Source of the DNA: Paenibacillus sp. 19GGS1-52
GTDB lineage: Bacteria > Bacillota > Bacilli > Paenibacillales > Paenibacillaceae
Direction of reading: 5' to 3'
NCBI RefSeq assembly: GCF_022369515.1
Contig: NZ_CP059724.1
Span: 2,976,001-3,040,000, forward strand
DNA length: 64,000 nt
Each line of letters starts with the position of its first letter. Position 1 is the stretch's first letter. Positions 57,258 through 64,000 of the stretch are shown here, in pieces. Below the pieces are notes generated by a model. That model was given only the letters and a program-made list of their open reading frames with translations, was not told the origin of the DNA and made no database searches. The translations under genes were made by a program, and so were the position numbers.

Positions 57258-59180
57258 GTGCCCAGAGGCACGCATTATCTAGTTGGTGAAAGTCCAACCC
57301 AAGGAGGGGCCAAGCCACCTTGGTAGCTAGGATGCTTGCACATGGCGAAATCTGTGTGTAAAAGCGCATCGACAAAAGTACCTGTCTGAGACAGGGCGAG
57401 CGACAATCCAGGCCGCAACATGAAGTGAATCCTGCCGCGTCGTCAAAAAGGCCCTGCAAGGGGGAAAAGAGGGAGCCGAGTCTCGCGAACATAGACGAAG
57501 GCCAAGGAAACTGTGCAGAACTTGGGACAACAGTGAAGAACCCTCCGGCGTAGAGGGAACGGCATGGGTTGAAAGATAATGCAGTGAACTGGGGAGACCC
57601 TCCCCCACACGGAATTTTTTTTCGGAATCCGTAAAGAGACGCTCTATAAGCCCAAAAGACGAAGTGAACCGTCTGTGGGAAGGGAGTCCGAGGGGCTCAT
57701 AGTACCGAAGAACCTAAGGACAACATAACCTTAGGGAGGGAAGGAGCCCTGCTTTGTTTATGCTTTTGGAGGAGGTACGAGTGAGTGAATGCCAACCGGC
57801 TAACGACACCCAAGGAAAAAGTTCAACAACTCCAAGAAAAGCTAGGTCATGCGGCCAAGGCGAACAAAAAGCGTAAATTCCATGCATTGTATGACAAGAT
57901 CTATCGGTGGGATGTACTGTGCGAAGCGTGGAAACGAGTGAAAGCCAACAAGGGAGCTGCGGGAGTAGATGCCGTGACGCTAGCAGACATTGAGGAACAA
58001 GGAGAAATATGGTTTCTCAAGACATGTGAGCGAGAACTTAAAGAAGGTAACTACCATCCGCAACCCGTAAGGCGACACTATATCCCGAAGAAAGACGGAA
58101 AGCAAAGGCCATTAGGCATACCCACCGTACGGGATCGAGTCATACAGATGGCAACCAAACTAGTGATTGAACCCATCTTTGAAGCAGACTTTGGGGAAGT
58201 ATCCTTCGGTTTTCGTCCGAAACGAAGTGCTAAAGGGGCGTTGGAACGTATTCGTAAAGCCTGCAACCGCAAAGGAAATTGGGTAGTCGACGTCGATATC
58301 CAAGGTTACTTCGACAACATTAATCAAGAGAAGCTTATGAAATTGGTGCAGATGCGTATCAATGACAGGAGGATACTGAAATTAATGAGGAAGTGGCTAC
58401 AAGCGGGAGTTATGGAAGAAGGAACGGTAAGACGCTCGGATTTAGGGACTCCGCAAGGAGGCGTGATTTCACCGCTCCTTGCGAATATCTATCTAAATTA
58501 CTTCGACCAACTGTGGGAGAAACACGGAAAAGGAGTAGGGGAGCTCACAAGGTATGCAGACGACTTTGTAGTGGTATGCAAAACCAAGAAGGACGCGGAA
58601 CATGCGTATGAGCTCATACGCAAAATTATGGAGCGTTTGGAGTTAACCCTACACCCGACCAAAACCCGCATTGTTGGATTATGGACGGGAGACGAAGGAT
58701 TCGACTTCTTAGGGATGCATCACCGAAAAACCAAAGCAGAAACCTCCCAAGGTAAGGTGTACTACACCACCCAACAGTGGCTAACGAAAAAGGCAGAGGA
58801 ACGCATTCGAGAGGTGGTCAAAGAAAGATTAGCACCCCCGAGCATGCGCTCGAAATCGTTTGCGGAACAGGTAAAATGGCTCAATCCAAAGATCCAAGGA
58901 TGGAGAAATTATTACTACACGAACTACAGCCAAAAAAAGATTAGCCAAGTTGGACTGGTATATTTTGCAGCGATTAACCCGGTGGTATGCCAAGAAAAGA
59001 CAACGCAGAAGATGGATGGGTTCACTCTCAGAGGTTAGATATATTGCCGTCCAGTATGGACTAAAAACGCTATTGTAAACTGCATGCCCATGAATGACGA
59101 ACATCGGAAAGCCGTATGAGGGAAAACCTCACGTACGGTTTGATGAGGAGGGGCTGAATTTGTTCAGCCCTTTACTCTAG
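57258..59180 (+). mobile_element. Group II intron, about 1.92 kb
   Basis: The 5' end GTGCCCAGAGGCACG fits the GUGYG-type start of group II introns. A structured non-coding part (57258-57784) follows, with typical features such as TTGGTGAAAGTCCAAC and CTCATAGTACCGAAG. The reverse transcriptase is in domain IV. Domain V is visible at 59110-59141 as AGCCGTATGAGG / CCTCACGTACGGTTT, and domain VI follows as GGGGCTGAA / TTCAGCCC. The 3' end lies near TTTACTCTA at 59171-59179. It sits 10 bp after a terminator T tract, as class C introns usually do; the class was not determined from structure. Confidence 0.88.
57785..59038 (+). CDS. Group II intron reverse transcriptase/maturase, C-terminal frameshift
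   Basis: Intron-encoded protein of 417 aa as read here. It helps the intron RNA splice and copies it into new sites. Reverse transcriptase blocks are present: [44 protein letters not shown], the catalytic YADD (257-260) and [16 protein letters not shown]. The maturase domain includes [18 protein letters not shown]. No endonuclease domain exists. From 58971 a second frame encodes RLTRWYAKK, then a tail ending at a TAA at 59076, which is the normal end of such proteins. The present frame instead continues with unrelated residues. The shift near 58967-58971 probably weakens or kills the protein. GGAGGAGG precedes the GTG start. Confidence 0.88.
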   Translation: MNANRLTTPKEKVQQLQEKLGHAAKANKKRKFHALYDKIYRWDVLCEAWKRVKANKGAAGVDAVTLADIEEQGEIWFLKTCERELKEGNYHPQPVRRHYIPKKDGKQRPLGIPTVRDRVIQMATKLVIEPIFEADFGEVSFGFRPKRSAKGALERIRKACNRKGNWVVDVDIQGYFDNINQEKLMKLVQMRINDRRILKLMRKWLQAGVMEEGTVRRSDLGTPQGGVISPLLANIYLNYFDQLWEKHGKGVGELTRYADDFVVVCKTKKDAEHAYELIRKIMERLELTLHPTKTRIVGLWTGDEGFDFLGMHHRKTKAETSQGKVYYTTQQWLTKKAEERIREVVKERLAPPSMRSKSFAEQVKWLNPKIQGWRNYYYTNYSQKKISQVGLVYFAAINPVVCQEKTTQKMDGFTLRG

Positions 59181-59194
59181 CTACAATGCAAAAA

Positions 59195-59242
59195 AAAGAG
59201 GTATCCCAGCATCCATGTTCATGGAAACTGAGATACCTCTTT
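59195..59242. terminator. Bidirectional terminator between intron and kduD
   Basis: AAAGAGGTATC-C-CAG pairs with CTG-A-GATACCTCTTT. On the minus strand it is followed by seven T, so it ends the kdu operon. Confidence 0.85.
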
Positions 59243-59255
59243 AAATTAACAATAA

Positions 59256-60011
59256 TTATCTAGCCAACCATCCGCCATCAACATTAAGGATGTGACCGTT
59301 CAGGTAATCGGAAGCTGCGGAAGCCAAGAAGACAGCAGGGCCTTTAACATCTTCTGGAGTCCCCCAACGTGCAGCTGGAATGCGGTCCAGAATTGAATCA
59401 GAACGGCTTTGATCCGCTCGGATTGGAGCCGTGTTTTCTGTAGCCATGTAACCAGGTGCAATCGCATTGATATTCAGTCCGGAACCAGCCCATTCATTAG
59501 CAAAGGCTTTAGTCAGACCAGCTACGCCATGTTTACTGGCAGTGTAGCCTGGTACGTTGATGCCACCTTGGTAGGAAAGCATGGAGCAGATGTTGATGAT
59601 TTTGCCGGATTTTCTTTCCAAGAAGTGGCGGCCAGCGATTTGGGACAGTAAGAATACTGTATTCAGGTTCAGGTTGATCACGTCGAACCAGTCTTTTTCA
59701 CTATGGTCTTTAGCAGGCGCACGACGGATCATACCTGCGCAGTTAACGAGAATGTCAACGTGTCCAGTCAGTTCAAGTGCTTGGTCAAACATAGCTTGAA
59801 GAGTAGTATGGTCACTAAGATCGGATTCGATGCTAAGCGCCTTAACGCCATAGGCTTCAGCAGCTTTTACTGTTTCTTCACTTGTATTAAGGGAAGCAGA
59901 GATTACATCTGCGCCTGCTTCTGCGAAGGCAAGTGCGATGCCTTGTCCAAGACCTTGAGCAGCACCGGTGACGATTGCTGTTTTTCCTGCCAAGCTGAAT
60001 AATGATGACAT
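59256..60011 (-). CDS. kduD: 2-dehydro-3-deoxy-D-gluconate 5-dehydrogenase (KduD)
   Basis: Cytoplasmic short-chain dehydrogenase of 251 aa. It reduces 2,5-diketo-3-deoxygluconate to 2-keto-3-deoxygluconate, the step after KduI in the breakdown of unsaturated uronates from pectin and other polyuronides. Motifs are TGAAQGLGQGIA for the cofactor, NCAGMIRRAPAKDHSEKDW, and the active-site line with Ser and YTASKHG. The end NGHILNVDGGWLAR is typical of KduD. It is the last gene of a three-gene operon with kduI and a DeoR regulator, 38 bp after the latter. The KDG kinase and aldolase needed next are not in this window. Confidence 0.93.
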   Translation of the reverse strand: MSSLFSLAGKTAIVTGAAQGLGQGIALAFAEAGADVISASLNTSEETVKAAEAYGVKALSIESDLSDHTTLQAMFDQALELTGHVDILVNCAGMIRRAPAKDHSEKDWFDVINLNLNTVFLLSQIAGRHFLERKSGKIINICSMLSYQGGINVPGYTASKHGVAGLTKAFANEWAGSGLNINAIAPGYMATENTAPIRADQSRSDSILDRIPAARWGTPEDVKGPAVFLASAASDYLNGHILNVDGGWLAR

Positions 60012-60049
60012 ATTAAATTACCCCTTTAATGGTTGGATTGGTGTACTTG

Positions 60050-60805
60050 TTACCCGCATTCGATGGTTATGCCTCTGCTGCGGAATTGGGCCGCTGTATC
60101 AGGAGAGAGCCCCTTATCTGTCAAGATGACGTCTACCTGCTGAAGGGAAGCGAATGTACGAAGGGCCGTTTGTCCGAATTTATGATGATCCACAACGGCA
60201 TATACCATCCGTGCGGTAGATACGAGCGCTTGCTTATATTCAATGAAATCTCCGGTATAGATGGAGAGCCCTTGCTCGATATTAACTGCTGTTGCGGAGA
60301 GAAAAGCTTTTTGAATGTTCAGGTTCTTCACATATGAGACCGCTTCGGGTCCGGCCAGCATATTGCGGACACGGTACCCGCCAGGTACAACGAGGCGGAT
60401 GTTATCTTTGGAAACCAGTTCGCTGATGATGTACACATCATTGGTGATTACCGTTAGAGGCATGTTCTCCAGCCTCCGGGCAATTTCCAGCGTCGTGCTT
60501 CCGCCGTCCAGGGCCACGATATCATCCTTCACAATATGGGCTAGTGCGCGCAGGGCAATCTCCGTTTTTTCCTCAGAATATTTATCCAGCGGATCTTTAG
60601 AGGGCAGAATACCAAATTGATCGCTTTGCGCCAGCACAGCACCGCCGTGTACACGCATAATCAATCCTTGCTCCTCCAGCTTGCTTAAATCCTCACGAAT
60701 TGTTTTTCCTGTGACCTGGAGCTTGTCGCTTAGCTCATTTACCGTTACATCTTTCTGGTTCAGCAGAACTTCCATAATCATCTCGTGCCGTCGTATCGGG
60801 TTCAT
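60050..60805 (-). CDS. DeoR-family transcriptional regulator
   Basis: Sugar-phosphate-responsive repressor of 251 aa. The N-terminal winged helix-turn-helix has MNPIRRHEMIMEVLLNQKDV then TVNELSDKLQVTGKTIREDL and ends with the family hallmark VHGGAV. The C-terminal effector domain has IALDGGSTTLEIARRL and DHHKFGQTALRTFA. It sits between kduI and kduD with gaps of 34 and 38 bp, so it is co-transcribed with the genes it probably controls. The paired 13-bp sites at 61737 and 61801 upstream of kduI are candidate operators. The natural inducer is probably a keto-deoxy sugar acid phosphate; that is inferred. Confidence 0.92.
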   Translation of the reverse strand: MNPIRRHEMIMEVLLNQKDVTVNELSDKLQVTGKTIREDLSKLEEQGLIMRVHGGAVLAQSDQFGILPSKDPLDKYSEEKTEIALRALAHIVKDDIVALDGGSTTLEIARRLENMPLTVITNDVYIISELVSKDNIRLVVPGGYRVRNMLAGPEAVSYVKNLNIQKAFLSATAVNIEQGLSIYTGDFIEYKQALVSTARMVYAVVDHHKFGQTALRTFASLQQVDVILTDKGLSPDTAAQFRSRGITIECG

Positions 60806-60839
60806 CCGCCTGCCTCATCTTTCCGTAAGTGATTTATCT

Positions 60840-61673
60840 CTATTGTAATTCTTTCATGGATACGGGGTCCATATCATCATATCTTTTGTTGTCGCCAGCC
60901 ATGCTCCAGATAAAAGTATAGTTGTGAGTACCAACACCGCTATGAATCGACCAGCTTGGTGAAATAACAGCCTGTTCATTATGCATAACGATATGGCGGG
61001 TTTCTGTAGGCTGGCCCATCAAATGAAACACGATAGAATCGTCAGGAAGGTCGAAGTAGAAATACGCTTCCATCCGGCGTGGATGAGTATGGGATGGCAT
61101 AGTGTTCCACATGCTGCCTGGTTTAAGTTGAGTCATGCCCATAACAAGCTGTGCACTTTGCACGCCGTTGGCATGGATGAAGCGGTGTATCGTACGTTCA
61201 TTAGAGTTCTCAATACCGCCCATTGCACCGGATTCGGACTCGCTCAACGTAGCTTTTGCAGTAGGGTAGGAGTGGTGAGCTGGTGCGGAATTTAAGTAGA
61301 ACTTTGCAGGTTTAGCTGCATCTGCACTCTTAAATACTACATCCTTAGAACCTTGACCTACATACAGACATTCCTTCGTATCTACTTCAAATTCTGTTCC
61401 ATCAACCACAACGGTTCCCTTGCCGCCAACATTGATAATCCCGAGTTCCCGGCGTTCTAGAAAATAAGTAACCCCAAGCTCTTTAAGATCCGTTGTCAGA
61501 ACAACATCTTTCGTTACGGGATTTGCGCCGCCAACAATCATGCGATCCTCATGTGTCAGCACAAGCTTCAGTTCATCTGGAGCAAAAATAACAGGGATAT
61601 GAAATTCCTCGCGTAAGCGTGCGGTATCAAACTGCTTAACCTCATTAGGATGGGAAGCGAAACGTCTTTCCAT
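60840..61673 (-). CDS. kduI: 5-dehydro-4-deoxy-D-glucuronate isomerase (KduI)
   Basis: Cytoplasmic zinc-dependent cupin isomerase of 277 aa, the standard length. It converts 4-deoxy-L-threo-5-hexosulose uronate, released when polyuronate lyase products are opened, to 2,5-diketo-3-deoxygluconate. The N-terminal signature is MERRFASHPNEVKQFDTARL. The metal site is MPSHTHPRRMEAYFYF (two His and Glu) with the further His in SWSIHSGVGTHNYTF. AAGGAG lies 13 nt before the ATG. It leads the kduI-deoR-kduD operon and is divergent from an unrecognised 557-aa gene, with a 203-bp control region between. Confidence 0.96.
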   Translation of the reverse strand: MERRFASHPNEVKQFDTARLREEFHIPVIFAPDELKLVLTHEDRMIVGGANPVTKDVVLTTDLKELGVTYFLERRELGIINVGGKGTVVVDGTEFEVDTKECLYVGQGSKDVVFKSADAAKPAKFYLNSAPAHHSYPTAKATLSESESGAMGGIENSNERTIHRFIHANGVQSAQLVMGMTQLKPGSMWNTMPSHTHPRRMEAYFYFDLPDDSIVFHLMGQPTETRHIVMHNEQAVISPSWSIHSGVGTHNYTFIWSMAGDNKRYDDMDPVSMKELQ

Positions 61674-61691
61674 TGACTATTCAATCTCCTT

Positions 61692-61707
61692 CGAAAACAT
61701 ATTTTCG
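61692..61707. promoter_or_regulatory. Palindrome before kduI
   Basis: CGAAAA-CATA-TTTTCG lies just upstream of the kduI ribosome binding site. It is a candidate operator or transcript hairpin. Confidence 0.4.
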
Positions 61708-61736
61708 TTCGTATAGGTACAATTTACTCCATTTAC

Positions 61737-61813
61737 GTTCATATGGCAAGTGATAATCTTTTTTATCAGGTTTATTTTAGTTTGTTATTTGGTTTAGTGA
61801 TTGCCATATGAAC
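61737..61813. promoter_or_regulatory. Pair of inverted 13-bp operator-like sites between kduI and the 557-aa gene
   Basis: GTTCATATGGCAA at 61737-61749 and its exact reverse complement TTGCCATATGAAC at 61801-61813. Their centres are 64 bp apart, close to six helical turns, so a repressor bound to both could form a loop. They lie in the middle of the divergent promoter region and are natural candidates for the DeoR regulator of the operon. Confidence 0.7.
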
Positions 61814-61827
61814 TGAAAGCGTGCACA
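61814..61827 (+). promoter_or_regulatory. cre-like site before the 557-aa gene
   Basis: TGAAAGCGTGCACA matches the CcpA operator consensus at 12 of 14 positions and directly abuts the second 13-bp site. Confidence 0.45.
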
Positions 61828-61876
61828 ATAGACCTAAAAAGAAAAAGACCTATGAATAATGGAGGGATAATCTTCG

Positions 61877-63550
61877 ATGGCGGATTTGAACAGTAAACAA
61901 AGCCCTTATAAGGAACGGCAAATCAAGATTATATACGCAATAGCGCTGGAAGCCATGCACAGACCTTTGCTTGTGAGCGGCTTGTGGTTTCACGACGATG
62001 TGCGCAACAACTTCTATTATGCTTCCTATTTATTTGCTGCAACGGTAGAAGCTTCGCTAGACCTGCCTTTTGATCAGGAAGAAGCGAAGCAGAAAGCTCA
62101 GGATGTGCTGCTTGAGACCTTATTACTGCAAAATAGAGTGCCAGGAACCGTACTTCACGGTCATTGGCCGTTAAGCCTAAACCCTGTTCCCCGAGAAGCG
62201 GTACCACATGAGCTACCTGTAGAAATTATGGGCAGTCTGATGGTTTTCTTCTATAAGAAATATGGAGCGCTGCTTAGCGGTCAATTGCGTGTAGCCTTCA
62301 ATACGGCTCTCGGACATATTTATCGCAGCGATTTCTTCCGCAAGCCTGTAGTGACTTTCGGGCATCATGAGGCCAAATATACGGCAGCGAAGCTCATATT
62401 CGGTAAGATGTTCGAGGATGATGAGCTGGTGGAGGACGGGCGCCAGAGCTTGAAGGATACATTGCTCTACATCCAATCCACTGGGATGCCGGAATACGGA
62501 AGCTTACCTTGGTTCTGGCATTGGATTCAGGCTTTTACTTGTGCTCTGGAGCTTGATGACGGTACAGATGAAGATTTGCAAACAGCCCTTCGGGAAATGC
62601 TGAATCACCTCTGGAGTGTAAGGGCTGATTTCTATCTGCAAGGCGCATGGGTTGGGGCCCATTCACGGGGCTGGCCGCATGATGTGCCAGGTGACGTCAA
62701 CGCACTTCACGATTATGTGCAGTTCGGAAATTTCCCACTGCCTGAAGAAATGCCGCGCACGGAATATGCCGGGTTCTTGTTCTATGAAGCACCGGAGCAG
62801 GTGCGTGCTGCTGCACTGGATCGTCAGACGCCAGTGGAAGTAACGAAGGTTACGCAAAAGGTAGTTCCAAGTGATCCCAATCCGCAGCCCTTGTTGCATT
62901 CCTATGCTTATATTACAGAGCACTTCGCAGCAGGTGGCATGTGGGAGCGGGTCGAAGAATTCGATAATGAGCAGCAGCGTTGGGCGTTCTCCTTACCGCT
63001 GAGTGGACGGGGAGGAGCTAACCAGCTATATTTCTTCCACCCCGGTCAAGGCTACCATGAAGGAGACCCCCGCCATCAGAGCCGTTATTCGGAGGTTTTA
63101 TACCACCAGAGCGTGATTATGGCACTTTACCCCATCCCGGATGGAGAGCAGAATTCGATTATAGGAGTTCTTCCACAGGGGAAATGGTTGGAGCGGCCCA
63201 AGGCCCTATTCGGGCAGGTGGGCGAGGTCTATTTTGCCATTTACTTGTCGCATCCGTATCAATTGCTAGAACGCCCTGGATACATTGAAGTCTCAGCCGG
63301 AGGCATGCCTGGTGGAGTAGTAATAGAGGCATTAAGTGTGAAGAAAGCCCTTGAGCTTGGAATCGGTAAGCTGGAGCTATACGCAGCGGCCATGGACTTG
63401 AAAGCTCCGCATTTTAGCACAGGTGGATTATTACAGGCGGAGTATACCAGCTTGAACGGGGAAGAATTGAAGCTGGAAATTATAGAGCATAAGCCGCCGC
63501 AAGCCTCGATTAACGGATATCTGATCTCATTGGAACATTATTCGGTATAA
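61877..63550 (+). CDS. Uncharacterised 557-aa protein, possible intracellular polyuronate-processing enzyme
   Basis: No family was recognised with certainty. The protein is 557 aa, with no signal peptide and no membrane segment. The first 330 residues look all-helical with many aromatic and His residues: TVLHGHWPLSLNPVPREAVP, TFGHHEAKYTAAKLIFGKMF, LPWFWHWIQAF and GAHSRGWPHDVPGDVNALHD. The last 220 look beta-rich (GANQLYFFHPGQGYHEGDPR). This order, helical toroid then beta-sandwich, is that of several polysaccharide lyases and of heparinase II/III-type proteins. GGAGG lies about 11 nt before the ATG. It is divergent from kduI and shares its regulatory sites, which points to uronate oligosaccharide processing. 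A lyase or hydrolase making the KduI substrate is the best guess, but this is inference. Confidence 0.75.
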   Translation: MADLNSKQSPYKERQIKIIYAIALEAMHRPLLVSGLWFHDDVRNNFYYASYLFAATVEASLDLPFDQEEAKQKAQDVLLETLLLQNRVPGTVLHGHWPLSLNPVPREAVPHELPVEIMGSLMVFFYKKYGALLSGQLRVAFNTALGHIYRSDFFRKPVVTFGHHEAKYTAAKLIFGKMFEDDELVEDGRQSLKDTLLYIQSTGMPEYGSLPWFWHWIQAFTCALELDDGTDEDLQTALREMLNHLWSVRADFYLQGAWVGAHSRGWPHDVPGDVNALHDYVQFGNFPLPEEMPRTEYAGFLFYEAPEQVRAAALDRQTPVEVTKVTQKVVPSDPNPQPLLHSYAYITEHFAAGGMWERVEEFDNEQQRWAFSLPLSGRGGANQLYFFHPGQGYHEGDPRHQSRYSEVLYHQSVIMALYPIPDGEQNSIIGVLPQGKWLERPKALFGQVGEVYFAIYLSHPYQLLERPGYIEVSAGGMPGGVVIEALSVKKALELGIGKLELYAAAMDLKAPHFSTGGLLQAEYTSLNGEELKLEIIEHKPPQASINGYLISLEHYSV

Positions 63551-63565
63551 ATCAGCAACTATCGA

Positions 63566-63598
63566 GGTCAGCCGGAGTTATCGGTTGGCCTTTTTTTT
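63566..63598 (+). terminator. Terminator after the 557-aa gene
   Basis: GGTCAGCCG pairs with CGGTTGGCC (two wobbles), followed by eight T. Confidence 0.85.
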
Positions 63599-63671
63599 AT
63601 TTTTTTCACAGGTGAACAATTGGGCTCTTCGTGAAGTCTTTTCTTATATAGACTTGAGAGGGGACTTCACA

Positions 63672-64000
63672 ATGAAGCGAATGATTGAATCCGTAATGCA
63701 AAGAGCAACTATCATTATAGTTTGTGTTGTACTCATATTAGCTTGGGGAGCGATATCCGCTGTTCAAATGCAAAGAGATTATCTCCCCGGTATTAATAAC
63801 ACCACTTTAATGGTGTCGCTGCGAGCGTCGTCTTACCAAGCGAACCAGATTAGAAGCGATATCACAACGCCCATAGAGGAAGTAATCCGCAAGACACCAG
63901 GCTTAACCAATCTGGAGACGACCTCGTATGACGGCGGGTTTCTAATGAATCTTTATTACCCCATGGATTATAATATGGAACAAGCAGAGAACTCGATCAA
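63672..64000 (+). CDS. RND-family efflux transporter, 3' truncated by window edge
   Basis: The first 109 codons of a large inner-membrane exporter. After a basic start (MKRMIESVMQRA) a transmembrane helix follows (about 13-33, IIIVCVVLILAWGAISAVQM). Then comes QRDYLPGINNTTLMVSLRAS, the beginning of the porter domain, and TTPIEEVIRKTPGLTNLETT, which matches the AcrB/SwrC superfamily position where the pore domain begins. The protein continues beyond the window, about 1000 aa being usual. GAGAGGGG lies 8 nt before the ATG. It is separated from the 557-aa gene by a strong terminator and is probably unrelated to it. Confidence 0.85.
   Translation, partial: MKRMIESVMQRATIIIVCVVLILAWGAISAVQMQRDYLPGINNTTLMVSLRASSYQANQIRSDITTPIEEVIRKTPGLTNLETTSYDGGFLMNLYYPMDYNMEQAENSI

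Noticed and set aside
57013..57608. Minus-strand open frames across the start of the group II intron
   Set aside because: They cross the structured RNA part of the intron and the SDR 3' end; non-coding by context.

Overview
The window looks like a chromosomal segment of a Paenibacillus-type Firmicute. The signs are two giant secreted proteins with C-terminal triple SLH domains, a YesM/YesN-type two-component system beside an LplABC-type sugar importer, many AraC regulators, strong GGAGG ribosome binding sites, CcpA-type cre sites and a perfect CIRCE element. The species cannot be fixed from sequence alone.

Layout. 1-7193: a surface-anchored heparinase II/III-like polysaccharide lyase, open at the left window edge. 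7244-9154: a decayed IS1182-like element. 9190-11090: divergent dapA-family aldolase and LysR regulator. 11412-40634: a galactan/galactoside utilisation region. It holds an SLH-anchored GH53 endo-galactanase of 2747 aa, a GH35-type beta-galactosidase, a YesN/YesM two-component system, an ABC sugar importer (two permeases and a lipoprotein), a MATE exporter, a second GH35 paralogue, two AraC regulators, a DUF5107-TPR protein and a GH2 enzyme translationally coupled to it. 40768-42765: htpG under a CIRCE operator. 42892-47380: LysR regulator and a heterodimeric ABC exporter of BmrC/BmrD type. 47534-49016: a small membrane protein, an aldo/keto reductase relic and a MaoC-like protein. 49159-52286: an AraC regulator divergent from a GH42 beta-galactosidase. 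52675-57153: a DIP1984-family protein, mqo, an AraC regulator with no visible proper start, and an SDR. 57258 to about 59180: a group II intron placed just after a terminator, with a frameshifted reverse transcriptase. 59256-61673: a kduI-deoR-kduD operon, divergent from an unrecognised 557-aa protein at 61877-63550. 63672-64000: the start of an RND efflux pump.

How it may work together (inference). The cell-wall GH53 enzyme cuts beta-1,4-galactan, such as pectin side chains. YesMN senses the products and the ABC importer takes up galacto-oligosaccharides. The cytoplasmic GH35, GH42 and GH2 enzymes release galactose. The SLH-anchored lyase, KduI, KduD and perhaps the unknown 557-aa protein would handle the uronic-acid part of the same plant or host polysaccharides. 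Cre-like sites lie before the galactanase, the first GH35 gene, the importer and the 557-aa gene, so glucose repression is likely.

Most promising for novelty are the 557-aa protein next to kduI with a perfect two-site operator, the DUF5107-TPR/GH2 pair, and the lyase with a carbohydrate-binding-like module inserted in its catalytic region. No CRISPR array, tRNA, rRNA or prophage was seen.
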